The notes under the pieces: model-generated
What the model saw: only the letters and a program-made list of their open reading frames with translations
What the model was told of the DNA's origin: nothing
Databases searched by the model: none
Shown here: piece after piece, positions 25,221-32,773 of the stretch
Numbering within the stretch: the first letter of the stretch is position 1
Layout: every line of letters begins with the position of its first letter
Translations under genes and position numbers: made by a program
Source of the DNA: DAOTVY01 sp041082245
GTDB taxonomy: Bacteria; Chloroflexota; Chloroflexia; DTKN01
Direction: 5' to 3'
Assembly: GCA_041082245.1 (NCBI GenBank)
Contig: JBDOIE010000034.1
Span: forward strand, 1 to 64,000
Length of the DNA stretch: 64,000 nt

Positions 25221-25715
25221 TTAGCTGCGGTCGGGTCCGCCGGCCGGCGCCGCTGCCTCGACAACCTGGGCCCCGGTCAGCGCGAGCAGGTCTGTAACCC
25301 GGAGCCGAAGGTTGATCCCACGGCGGCCTGCGCTCACCAGCACCTCGGTCTCCTCGAGCGCCGAGCGGTCGATGTAGACGCGAAAGCCCCGGTCCAGAAG
25401 CGCGAGGGCCGAGATTCCACCGACTTGCAGGCCGGTCCACCTCTCCGCTTCGCGTTGGGTCGCCATACGGAGCTTCTTGACCCCGAGGGCGCGCGCGAGC
25501 CGGGTCAGGTCCAGTTCCCGATCCCCCGGCACAAGGACCAGAAGCGGACGCCCTTCCGGTTGCGCGACGACGAGCGTCTTGTAGACCTGACGGGCAGGGA
25601 ACCCGAGTGCCCGAGCAACGCCTTCCGCGGAGTGGATCTCCGGCGAGAAGTAGTACGCTTCGTAACGGATGCCCCGCGCCTCAAGAAGCCGCATCGCGTT
25701 GGTCTTCTGGACCAT
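25221..25715 (-). CDS. ybaK: Cys-tRNA(Pro)/Cys deacylase (YbaK/EbsC type)
   Basis: YbaK hydrolyses mischarged Cys-tRNA(Pro) and related aminoacyl-tRNAs in trans. The 164-residue protein has the single-domain YbaK fold with the essential lysine in VYKTLV at position 46, exactly as in the Haemophilus and E. coli proteins, plus the conserved GD and GG motifs (LVPGDREL, VGGISALAL). GGGAG is 9 bp before the ATG. It follows the zinc-ribbon gene on the same strand after 81 bp. Confidence 0.92.
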   Translation of the reverse strand: MVQKTNAMRLLEARGIRYEAYYFSPEIHSAEGVARALGFPARQVYKTLVVAQPEGRPLLVLVPGDRELDLTRLARALGVKKLRMATQREAERWTGLQVGGISALALLDRGFRVYIDRSALEETEVLVSAGRRGINLRLRVTDLLALTGAQVVEAAAPAGGPDRS

Positions 25716-25796
25716 TGCGGTTGTCTCCCTGAGCCCGCCGCCACGACACGGTCGGATCTATCCGGCGACTTGACCTGCACCACGCGAATCGGGTGC

Positions 25797-26147
25797 CTAT
25801 CGGGCCTCGTCGCCGGGTTGCTCCGCGCCGTACACCGCAAGGATCTCGTGGGCCTCGGCCGCCAGGCTCTCAGGCACGAGCAGACGGTGGGCCCCCAAGC
25901 CGTCCACCGTCAGCCCGAATACCGGGCCAGCCTCGCGCTGGATCACGACCGGGATGCCCTCCTGTTCCAGCAGCCCTTTCAAGAGAAAGGCCTGGGGCTC
26001 GCTGTAAACCGTGTGGACACGCACGAGCGGTTCCATCGGATCGAATGGTTTCCAGGCGGGGCTTTGCGGCAGCAGGAGGTGGCCGCACTCCGGGCAACGG
26101 TCCTCGACTCCCGGCTGCTCTTTTCGGCAATAAGGACAATAGGGCAT
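25797..26147 (-). CDS. zinc-ribbon protein with DUF2007-like domain
   Basis: This 116-residue protein begins with a zinc ribbon (C4, C7, C18, C21) and continues with a compact alpha/beta domain of the DUF2007 type (about 42-110), recognisable by VHTVYSEPQAFLLKGLLEQEGIPV and a terminal LLVPESLAAEA. DUF2007 resembles the signal-transducing PII-like/ACT-like small folds; its role is unknown. The ATG at 26147 has GGAGGAG directly upstream, ruling out the longer frame. Its promoter is at 26213-26241. Confidence 0.8.
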   Translation of the reverse strand: MPYCPYCRKEQPGVEDRCPECGHLLLPQSPAWKPFDPMEPLVRVHTVYSEPQAFLLKGLLEQEGIPVVIQREAGPVFGLTVDGLGAHRLLVPESLAAEAHEILAVYGAEQPGDEAR

Positions 26148-26212
26148 AGTCTCCTCCTCACTGCTCAGCCGCTTCCGTGAAATCTCCGCCCTCAAAGCTG
26201 CCGGGTGCTGTC

Positions 26213-26241
26213 ATTCTAGCCTGGTTGCAGAGCGGTGTCAA
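26213..26241 (-). promoter_or_regulatory. promoter of the zinc-ribbon/ybaK genes
   Basis: On the minus strand TTGACA (26241-26236), 17 bp spacer, TAGAAT (26218-26213), about 60 bp before the ATG at 26147. Confidence 0.8.
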
Positions 26242-26354
26242 CCGCGCGCGAAGAGTGGTTCCCTTCGCCCTTACCGGATACGTGCACGGCACCCTCGAGG
26301 GGGCGGTCTGGTCGCCTCGCAGGGACGGTACCGTTCGCCTGTCAGGCCTTCTTG

Positions 26355-26363
26355 TGGTACAAT
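26355..26363 (+). promoter_or_regulatory. extended -10 promoter of the CDF transporter
   Basis: TGG followed by TACAAT (26358-26363), 35 bp before the ATG. The -35 region (TTCGCC) is weak. Confidence 0.6.
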
Positions 26364-26398
26364 TCCGCCTGAGTGCGAACGGAACCGGGAGATCGGAA

Positions 26399-27802
26399 AT
26401 GACAGAAGCAGCAGTCACGTTTCGGGGTATCAGGCGCGTGCTCTGGATCACGATGGGGTTAAACCTCATCCCTTCTGTCGCGAAGCTCCTGATAGGCTAC
26501 TGGACCGGATCGCTCAGCCTGATCGCCGATGGGTTCGACTCGGTCTTTGACGCCGCGTCCAACGTGGTCGGGCTTGTGGGCATCCATATCGCGGCGCGAC
26601 CGGCAGACGAGGAGCATCCGTACGGACATCGTAAGGCTGAGACATTCGCCGCGCTGGTGATCGCCGGCCTTCTTTTCCTCACCACCTGGGAACTCGGAAA
26701 GAGCGCCGTCGAACGGCTGCTGGACCCTGCGCGCATCCGGGCCGAGGTCAACGCCTGGAGTTTCGGTGCGCTGCTCCTGAGCATGCTGATCCACGGGATC
26801 GTGGTATGGTACGAGATGCGGGAAGGGCGTCGTCTGCGGAGCGAAGTGCTCGTCGCCGATGCACGCCACACCCGGGCTGATATCCTGGTCTCCCTGGCGG
26901 TGATGGGCGGGCTGGTCGCAGTACGCCTGGGTTACCCCCTGGCCGACCCCATCCTGGCGCTCGTCGTCGCGGGGTTCATCGCACGGATCGGAGTAGAGAT
27001 CGTTCGCGACAGTATCCCGGCGCTGTTGGATCGGACGGTTGTGGAACGGGACGAGATCGAACAGGTGGCGCTTGCGGTCCCGGGGGTAGAGTCGTGTCAC
27101 CGCATCCGCAGTCGGGGGCACAACCAGGCGATCTACGCCGACCTGCACATCCGCGTGGCGCCGGAGATGAGCACCTCCCAGGCCCATGCGGTGGCCCATG
27201 AGGTCCAGCGACGGCTGCGTGCGCGCCGGCCGGATATCCAGGATGTCACGGTGCATGTGGAACCGTCGAGCACCCCCGAGGAGGGCCAAAGGCTACACCC
27301 GATCGCTACCCGGTTGCGGCGCATCGCGGACGGGCTCGGAATCAGCGTGCACGGGATAAACGCCTATGAGGTGGGAAAGGATACCCTGGTAGAAGCGCAT
27401 CTCGAGGCGGACAACTCCGTTTCGCTTGCAGAAGCCCATCGCCTGGCATCGGAGCTGGAGGAACGCGCACGCCGCGAGATCCCCGGCCTGACCGAGATCA
27501 CCACGCATATCGAGCCTCAGGGAACGATCGTGCAGAACGGGCCCGCCGCGCAGGGAGAATCGGAGGTCGAAGCCCGCGTGCAGGAAATCCTCCGTTCCTC
27601 AGGTCTGCCGGGAAGCTATCATCAGCTGCAGGTACGGCGTGGAAGCTGTGGCTGGGTAGTCTCCTTGCACTACCAGCTCCCTGGGCAGATGGCGCTTGTG
27701 GACGCTCACGAGCTCTGCGGCTCCCTGGAACAACGACTCCGCGAGAGGGTCCCGAACGTCGAGCGGGTGCTGATCCACACAGAGCCGGACGGAGAGATGT
27801 AA
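26399..27802 (+). CDS. cation diffusion facilitator with three C-terminal domains
   Basis: Cation diffusion facilitators export Zn2+ or similar ions from the cytoplasm by proton antiport. The membrane part (about 1-210) has six helices with the metal site D47-x3-D51 in helix 2 and H157-x3-D161 in helix 5, matching E. coli YiiP (D45, D49, H153, D157). The HxxxD form favours zinc or cadmium. Instead of the usual one cytoplasmic domain there are three in tandem (about 213-290, 296-373, 387-464), each ending in a His-x-Glu-Pro motif (HVEP, HIEP, HTEP). The total of 467 residues is roughly 160 longer than a standard member. GGGAG precedes the ATG. The stop codon lies inside a hairpin. Confidence 0.9.
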   Translation: MTEAAVTFRGIRRVLWITMGLNLIPSVAKLLIGYWTGSLSLIADGFDSVFDAASNVVGLVGIHIAARPADEEHPYGHRKAETFAALVIAGLLFLTTWELGKSAVERLLDPARIRAEVNAWSFGALLLSMLIHGIVVWYEMREGRRLRSEVLVADARHTRADILVSLAVMGGLVAVRLGYPLADPILALVVAGFIARIGVEIVRDSIPALLDRTVVERDEIEQVALAVPGVESCHRIRSRGHNQAIYADLHIRVAPEMSTSQAHAVAHEVQRRLRARRPDIQDVTVHVEPSSTPEEGQRLHPIATRLRRIADGLGISVHGINAYEVGKDTLVEAHLEADNSVSLAEAHRLASELEERARREIPGLTEITTHIEPQGTIVQNGPAAQGESEVEARVQEILRSSGLPGSYHQLQVRRGSCGWVVSLHYQLPGQMALVDAHELCGSLEQRLRERVPNVERVLIHTEPDGEM

Positions 27803-27832
27803 GGGCGGCTTCCGGTGTGGAAGCCGCCCTTA
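27800..27832 (+). terminator. hairpin at the end of the CDF gene, probably bidirectional
   Basis: A perfect 14-bp inverted repeat (TAAGGGCGGCTTCC and its complement) with a 5-nt loop. The first arm contains the TAA stop codon itself. No T-run follows on either strand, so it may protect 3' ends or stop convergent transcription rather than being a textbook terminator. Confidence 0.6.
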
Positions 27833-27847
27833 CGAAGCGATACCATC

Positions 27848-30800
27848 CTATCCCCGGGCGGTTTCGCCGCGAAGGTAGGCTACCATCCGCGGCATAAAGT
27901 GCGGGATCACCAGAGGGAGCATCTTGGGGAGAAGCCGTTCCATTGCTATGGGCATCAGGTCCGGCATCTGCTCCTTCATGTGCTGGGGCATCGGGACGCG
28001 CTTTTCCACTGCGGCCAGCATAGCCGGAAGGACCTTCGGCATCATCCCCGGCATCAAGATGGGGAAGAGCGGGGGCATCATCGGCTTCATCATCGCGATC
28101 ATCGCCTCCCGCACCGGCCCAGGCGCCCCGCGTACCATCTTCATCATCCCTCGGAATGGGGCTGGCATGGCCTCGATCATTTGCGGCAGGAGCTCCGCCA
28201 TCAGGTCGGCCATCGCTTCAGGCTTCAGCAGCCAGATCATCGCCTCGAAGGTGCGCCATTGCTCCAGGGCATAGGCTGTGGGGTCGTAGGCAGGGAGGCC
28301 GAGCGCTTCGGAGGCGATGTGGCCGAGGTCGATCACCGGAAGCTCGCGTCCGGTTTTTTCGACGGTGATCCGCAGCTGCACCTCGCAGCACGGGCACGAG
28401 GCCACGATCGCCTGAGCACCGACGGCTTCTGCCTCCTTCAGCCGGACTTCGCCGATCACTTTGCCGGTGTCCGGGTTCTCCAGAAGCGTGAGGACACCTC
28501 CACAACAGTGGGCGTGCTCGCGGTTGTGTTCCATCTCCACGAGTTCCAGGCCAGGGATCGCCTTGAGCATCTCGCGCGGTGGCTCGTAGATGCCCCCGGC
28601 GCGGCCCATATGGCAGGAATCGTGCCAGGTGACACGCATGGGGATGGGCTGTGTGAACCGCAGGCCGCCGGCCTGGATGCGCTCCGCCAGGATCTCGGAG
28701 TAGTGCTTGACCTCGAAGGGAAACGAGATCCCTAGCTTCTTCGCCCATTCCGGGTAGTAGACTTTCCACGAAAGCCAGCAGGCGGGGCACGAGGTGACCA
28801 CCGTGCGGACGCCGTGTTCCTTCATCCCATTGATGTTGTGGCGCACGATCTCCTCGAAGGCGTCCCACAGGCCTGCGACCAGCATGGGGAGGCCGCAGCA
28901 AGCCTCACCGTCCCCGAGGTAGGTAAAGGCCACACCCGCCGCATCGAGCAGGCGCGCCGTGCCCTGCGCCACATCCTGTTCCACGAACGACGCCGTGCAG
29001 CCGGGGAAGTACCCGACCTCGGCACGCGGGAGGATCTTGGGCCGGACGTCCTCGGGTACCCAGTTCGCGCGGTCCTTGCTGTAGGAAGCCCAGATGTTGC
29101 GTTCCTTGCGCAGCGCCGCGCGCATGATTTCGAACGCGGGGAGGGTGAGCTGGCCCTTTTCCGCGATCAGGTGGCCGCGCATCTTCAGCCAGGAGGGTTC
29201 GTTCGGAAGCTCGAGGGGGCACTCGACATTGCACACCTCGCAGGTGGTGCAGGCCAGGAAGCGGGTGACCCACTCCGGGGTCCACTTCGCCCTCCCGGCC
29301 ATATACTCCCGGAGGAAGAACCACTTGGCACGTGGCGAATGGGACTCCCAGCCGCGGCCGTAGAACTGGTCGCACTCTCCGACGCAGTACCCGCACTGGG
29401 CGCAGGTGTAGGCGTACCAGGCAACGTCATCCGGAATGCCCCGGCGGCCGGCCCCGGCGATCCGTTCTCCCACCGGCGCCCTGGCGGCGTTCGCGACGGC
29501 CCGCACGATCGGCTCAGCCGCCGATGCCGCGCGCATGAAGAGACCGAGCGCGCCGTTGCCCAGTACCTTGCCGGGGTTCATGATGTCCTTCGGATCCTTG
29601 CGGACCTTGTGCTCGCGGAGCAGGTGCAGTTTCTCTGCTCCGAGGATATGCTCCGCCTGGTGGGCAAAGTACAGTCCTGCGGCGTATGCCCGTCCTCCCA
29701 CACGGCGTGCCAGTTCGATGGCCGAGAGGGCCAGCCCGTAAGCGAAATTGAAGGCGAACGTGCGCTCATCGTGCAACAGGAAGCCCAGAAGGGTAACCTG
29801 GCGGTCGGGCCCCGAGACCATCCCCTCGATCGCGATCGGCTGGCGGATCTTCTGCTCCCATTCCTCAAGCAGCCGCGCGAGCTGTTCTAGGGGCACCACG
29901 GCCTCGGTAGGGATAAGGGACGGGCCAAGACGCTTGATCGCCATGATACGGAAGCGCTCCTCCCATTCGTGCTTCGCCACCTCTTCGGGGCAGCGCTCTC
30001 CACCATGGTGCGCGATGATGCGCTCCAGCGCCGGTCCGACCTCGGCCGCGCGCGAAGCGGGGTAGACAAAGGCTGCGCAGTACGTCTCGGGCAGCGGCAC
30101 CCGTTCTTCTTCCACAGGGTGGCCATGCTCCAGTTTGGGAGGAAGGCGGTTCTTCCAGGCTGCCATCGTCGGATTGGTAAAGCTGACCGACCATAGCGGC
30201 AGACCCTCTGCGACCACCTGCTTCAGCGCCTCGGCCAGCCAGCGCGCCTCGGCGAAGCGCGCGCCCACCACGACCTCTTCCTCGAGCGGACGCACCCGCA
30301 GCGTCACCTGCGTGATGATCCCGGTGATGCCACCGGCGCCCGAGACCAGCTCCAGCTCCTCGCCGCGGAGCTCGCGGACCCGGCCGTCAGGCTCCACCAC
30401 CCGTGCGGCGACCACATTATCGCGGAACGATCCGTACTCAAAGCTCCCGTAGCCGTACCCCCCCTGCGCGAGCCAGCCGCCGACGGTCGACGAGGGGGCA
30501 CTGGAGGGGTAAAGCCGGAGCGCAAGTCCTTGCTTTCCGAGCTCCTTCTCCAGGTCCTCCCAGACGATCCCCGGTTCTACGGTCACAGTTTCCGATCGCG
30601 GATCCACCTGGATGATACGGCGCATGCGCCAGAAATCCACCAGCACCCCGCCCCGTACCGGCACCACTCCCCCGTATCCCGAGGTAGCCTTGCCACGGGG
30701 CACGAGCGGCACGCGGTTCTCGGCCGCCCAGCGCACGAGGCGTACGACCTCGTCCTCGTCTTTGGGTTGCACGACGGCGGCAGCCTGCGGCCGGCCGAGC

Positions 30801-30934
30801 AGCGGCCGGACGAGGGGAGGCAGGACGCCCACGTCGTGCCCGTACACGCGGCACTCCATGGGGTCGGTGGAGACGCGGTTGTGAAAGATCTCGCGCAGGG
30901 ATGCCTCCTGCGCCTTGCTCAGTCGCACCGTCAT
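27848..30934 (-). CDS. FAD-linked oxidase / Fe-S / double CCG-domain fusion with Met-Pro-rich tail
   Basis: This 1028-residue protein joins parts of glycolate oxidase (GlcD plus GlcF-like) in one chain: an FAD-binding PCMH-type domain (about 40-240, with PRGKATSGYGG), an FAD-oxidase C-terminal domain (about 240-480), two CxxCxxCxxxC motifs for 4Fe-4S clusters (about 507 and 560) and two cysteine-rich CCG domains as in heterodisulfide reductase HdrB/HdrD and GlcF (about 643-720 and 766-850). The last 121 residues (908-1028) form an odd tail with 24 Met and 20 Pro. It probably oxidises a 2-hydroxy acid or moves electrons to a thiol/disulfide or quinone; the substrate is not evident. The ATG overlaps the ArsR stop (ATGA), with AGGAGG upstream. 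Confidence 0.85.
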   Translation of the reverse strand: MTVRLSKAQEASLREIFHNRVSTDPMECRVYGHDVGVLPPLVRPLLGRPQAAAVVQPKDEDEVVRLVRWAAENRVPLVPRGKATSGYGGVVPVRGGVLVDFWRMRRIIQVDPRSETVTVEPGIVWEDLEKELGKQGLALRLYPSSAPSSTVGGWLAQGGYGYGSFEYGSFRDNVVAARVVEPDGRVRELRGEELELVSGAGGITGIITQVTLRVRPLEEEVVVGARFAEARWLAEALKQVVAEGLPLWSVSFTNPTMAAWKNRLPPKLEHGHPVEEERVPLPETYCAAFVYPASRAAEVGPALERIIAHHGGERCPEEVAKHEWEERFRIMAIKRLGPSLIPTEAVVPLEQLARLLEEWEQKIRQPIAIEGMVSGPDRQVTLLGFLLHDERTFAFNFAYGLALSAIELARRVGGRAYAAGLYFAHQAEHILGAEKLHLLREHKVRKDPKDIMNPGKVLGNGALGLFMRAASAAEPIVRAVANAARAPVGERIAGAGRRGIPDDVAWYAYTCAQCGYCVGECDQFYGRGWESHSPRAKWFFLREYMAGRAKWTPEWVTRFLACTTCEVCNVECPLELPNEPSWLKMRGHLIAEKGQLTLPAFEIMRAALRKERNIWASYSKDRANWVPEDVRPKILPRAEVGYFPGCTASFVEQDVAQGTARLLDAAGVAFTYLGDGEACCGLPMLVAGLWDAFEEIVRHNINGMKEHGVRTVVTSCPACWLSWKVYYPEWAKKLGISFPFEVKHYSEILAERIQAGGLRFTQPIPMRVTWHDSCHMGRAGGIYEPPREMLKAIPGLELVEMEHNREHAHCCGGVLTLLENPDTGKVIGEVRLKEAEAVGAQAIVASCPCCEVQLRITVEKTGRELPVIDLGHIASEALGLPAYDPTAYALEQWRTFEAMIWLLKPEAMADLMAELLPQMIEAMPAPFRGMMKMVRGAPGPVREAMIAMMKPMMPPLFPILMPGMMPKVLPAMLAAVEKRVPMPQHMKEQMPDLMPIAMERLLPKMLPLVIPHFMPRMVAYLRGETARG

Positions 30935-31308
30935 CGGTTGTCCTCCTCTATCTCCGGGCGGGAGCCCGCCCGGGCACTCTCCAACAGGCCGGCCTGTTGG
31001 GCAAGCAGGTCGGCCAACATCTCACGCAGCAGGTCAAGGGCCTGGATGATGCGACGGTCCGCAAGGGAATAGTAGACCGACGTGCCCTCGCGACGTCCCA
31101 CGATCAACCCGCGGTCGCGCAGCATCTTCAAATGATGGGAGACCGTGGGCTGCGCGGTCCCGAGCGCGGCTGTAAGCTCTGCCACGTTGCAGGGGCCCGA
31201 CGCGAGCAGGTACAGGATCATAACCCGCTTGGGATCGCCAAGCCCCTCGCAGATGTAGGTGTGCAGCAGTTCGATCTCTCGCTCCAACCTGTCCGAAACC
31301 TCCGCCAT
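30931..31308 (-). CDS. ArsR/SmtB-family transcriptional regulator
   Basis: This 125-residue winged-helix repressor-type protein has the ArsR recognition segment TVSHHLKMLRDRGLI and a wing GTSVYYSL. Cysteines lie at 20 and 40; C40, in GPCNVAEL, is at the place used by SqrR/BigR-type persulfide sensors and by ArsR, while a second C-terminal sensing cysteine is absent. It is cotranscribed with a DsrE2 gene upstream and a redox fusion gene downstream, which favours sulfur-linked sensing, though metal sensing cannot be excluded. AAGGAGG is 5 bp before the ATG. An AT-rich dyad near the operon promoter is a candidate operator. Confidence 0.88.
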   Translation of the reverse strand: MAEVSDRLEREIELLHTYICEGLGDPKRVMILYLLASGPCNVAELTAALGTAQPTVSHHLKMLRDRGLIVGRREGTSVYYSLADRRIIQALDLLREMLADLLAQQAGLLESARAGSRPEIEEDNR

Positions 31309-31319
31309 CTACACCTCCT

Positions 31320-31802
31320 TCAGATGAACAGGGTGATATGGGAGCGGCTTGCGGTAGCGACAAAGGTCGCGGCACCTGCCACCCCGGCGACCTCGTCGAT
31401 GAGGTCCTCCCTACGGATCTCCATGACCTCCATACTGGTCTGGCAGGCAAGGAGTTTGACCCCGAGCTGGATGGCGAGCTGTCGGAGTTCGGCAAGCGAA
31501 GCCACCCGCTTGTCGCGCATCATCTTCCGGAACAGCAAGCGGCCGATCCCGCCGAAGTTGAGCCGCGAGGGAGAGAGCCGCTCGATGCCGCCGCGGTTCA
31601 GGAGCCCCAGCATTTTCCCCAGGAACCCCTTACCGGTGAGGTTGCCTTTCTGGATTGCCTTCAGCCCCCAGAACGTAAAGAACATCGTGGTGTCGATGCC
31701 GCTGGCCGCGGCGGTGGTAGCGATGATAAAGGCCGCCATAACGCGGTCCATATCGCCGCTGAAGACGATGATCGCCGCCTTTTCCTTTTCGGGTTCGCCC
31801 AT
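31320..31802 (-). CDS. DsrE/DsrF-like (DsrE2-type) sulfur-carrier family protein
   Basis: This 160-residue protein matches the DsrE2 group of the DsrE/F/peroxiredoxin-like family: an N-terminal beta-strand/loop with SGDMDRVMAAF, hydrophobic helices around 20-45 that may associate with membranes, and a conserved cysteine (C120) in LLACQTSMEVM. Related proteins carry persulfide sulfur in dissimilatory sulfur metabolism. GGAGG is 6 bp before the ATG. It is the first gene of an operon with ArsR and the FAD/Fe-S fusion; no tusA, rhodanese or lipoate-binding protein gene is adjacent. Confidence 0.85.
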   Translation of the reverse strand: MGEPEKEKAAIIVFSGDMDRVMAAFIIATTAAASGIDTTMFFTFWGLKAIQKGNLTGKGFLGKMLGLLNRGGIERLSPSRLNFGGIGRLLFRKMMRDKRVASLAELRQLAIQLGVKLLACQTSMEVMEIRREDLIDEVAGVAGAATFVATASRSHITLFI

Positions 31803-31834
31803 AGCACACCTCCGGGACTGCCTGGATTATTCAC

Positions 31835-31846
31835 ATATTTCAATAT
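31835..31846. promoter_or_regulatory. candidate ArsR operator dyad
   Basis: A perfect inverted repeat ATATT-TC-AATAT lies just downstream of the -10 box of the DsrE2 operon promoter (31855-31882), an ideal place for repression by the ArsR protein encoded in the operon. It is the most AT-rich spot in this region. Function is inferred from position and symmetry only. Confidence 0.45.
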
Positions 31847-31854
31847 CCAAATAG

Positions 31855-31882
31855 ATTATACAAGCAAACAGCCGCTTGTCAA
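31855..31882 (-). promoter_or_regulatory. promoter of the DsrE2-ArsR-oxidase operon
   Basis: On the minus strand TTGACA (31882-31877), 16 bp spacer, TATAAT (31860-31855). Strong consensus boxes; the leader before the ATG at 31802 is about 45 nt. Confidence 0.85.
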
Positions 31883-31904
31883 GCGGGGAACCCTTATGCG
31901 CTTG

Positions 31905-31913
31905 TGCTATAAT
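31905..31913 (+). promoter_or_regulatory. extended -10 promoter of the DUF3786 gene
   Basis: TGC followed by TATAAT (31908-31913), 36 bp before the ATG at 31950. It is divergent from the DsrE2 operon promoter. Confidence 0.7.
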
Positions 31914-31949
31914 AAGCGATACAGTGCGTTACCCGGCGAGGAGGTCTCG

Positions 31950-32615
31950 ATGCAGGAACAGCCATCACCCGAAGACGAGGCAGCCCCAGTGCCGCGCAGT
32001 TATCGCGCTGCGCTCGAGCGGGCGCGGAAGCGCTTTGCAGGCCGAGAGCCACGCATCGACGCCGAGACTGCGGGTGTGCCTTACATCGATCTGGGAGGCG
32101 GGCAGGGCCGCTTCGAGATCCAGGTGCTAGGGCGCCGATACGTCGTCTCGTGGCCGGACCTTCGGGCAGCGGACGACAGCGGGGAGACGGCAAACCCTGT
32201 GCTGCAGATCCTCCTCCTGCACTATCTTCTGACCTCGGACGGCATCACGCCGCGCGGACAATGGGTATCGTTCCGCGACCTGCCGGACGGGCGTGTCTAC
32301 TACCCTGCATTTCGCGAGGGAAGCGAAGAGCGGCTGCTCGCGCGTTTCGGGGACGACATCGCAGGTTTTCTGCGCGCGGCGGAAGCACTCGGGGGCACGC
32401 CCCTTCCCTTCGCTGACCACGCGTTTGCTTTCCAGGTGCTCCCGCGCCTGCCGATGGCCGTGCTCCTTTGGGAAAGAGACGAGGAGTTCCCGCCGGAGGT
32501 ACGGATCCTGTTCGACAGCACGGCGGCAAACTACCTCCCCACGGAAGACCTCGCGGTCATTGCGCGTTACCTGGCCGCGTGCCTCATCCGGAGTGCGGCA
32601 GGGCAAGCCGTTTGA
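31950..32615 (+). CDS. DUF3786 family protein
   Basis: This 221-residue protein matches DUF3786, with a central motif set of ILLLHYLLTSDG, GQWVSFRDLPDGRVYYPAF and a later FGDD segment. Family members are soluble and of unknown function; some are linked to metal- or corrinoid-related genes, which is not supported here. GAGGAGG precedes the ATG. Its TGA stop lies inside the -35 box of the tRNA-Lys promoter. Confidence 0.85.
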   Translation: MQEQPSPEDEAAPVPRSYRAALERARKRFAGREPRIDAETAGVPYIDLGGGQGRFEIQVLGRRYVVSWPDLRAADDSGETANPVLQILLLHYLLTSDGITPRGQWVSFRDLPDGRVYYPAFREGSEERLLARFGDDIAGFLRAAEALGGTPLPFADHAFAFQVLPRLPMAVLLWERDEEFPPEVRILFDSTAANYLPTEDLAVIARYLAACLIRSAAGQAV

Positions 32616-32640
32616 CTTTTGCCCAGTTTGCCCCTACAAT
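32612..32640 (+). promoter_or_regulatory. promoter of tRNA-Lys
   Basis: TTGACT (32612-32617), 17 bp spacer, TACAAT (32635-32640), 9 bp before the mature tRNA 5' end. The -35 box contains the TGA stop of the preceding gene. Confidence 0.8.
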
Positions 32641-32648
32641 AGGTCCAA

Positions 32649-32721
32649 GGGCCGTTAGCTCAGGTGGCAGAGCATCTGACTTTTAATCAGAGGGTCGCAG
32701 GTTCGAGTCCTGCACGGCCCA
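32649..32721 (+). tRNA. tRNA-Lys (anticodon TTT)
   Basis: 73 nt. Acceptor stem GGGCCGT (32649-32655) pairs with ACGGCCC (32714-32720), with discriminator A at 32721. The anticodon loop CTTTTAA sits between CTGA-type stem arms and gives anticodon TTT. The T loop has GGTTCGAGTCC. The CCA end is not encoded. It has its own promoter and terminator. Confidence 0.97.
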
Positions 32722-32730
32722 TACCCACTT

Positions 32731-32768
32731 GGAGCCCCATAGCAGCCGCTACGGGGCTCCGCCTTTTT
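32731..32768 (+). terminator. rho-independent terminator of tRNA-Lys
   Basis: GGAGCCCC and GGGGCTCC form an 8-bp stem extended by TAGC/GCTA across a single mismatch, followed by GCC and a run of six T. It lies between the tRNA and the convergent cpaF gene. Confidence 0.9.
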
Positions 32769-32773
32769 TGTGC

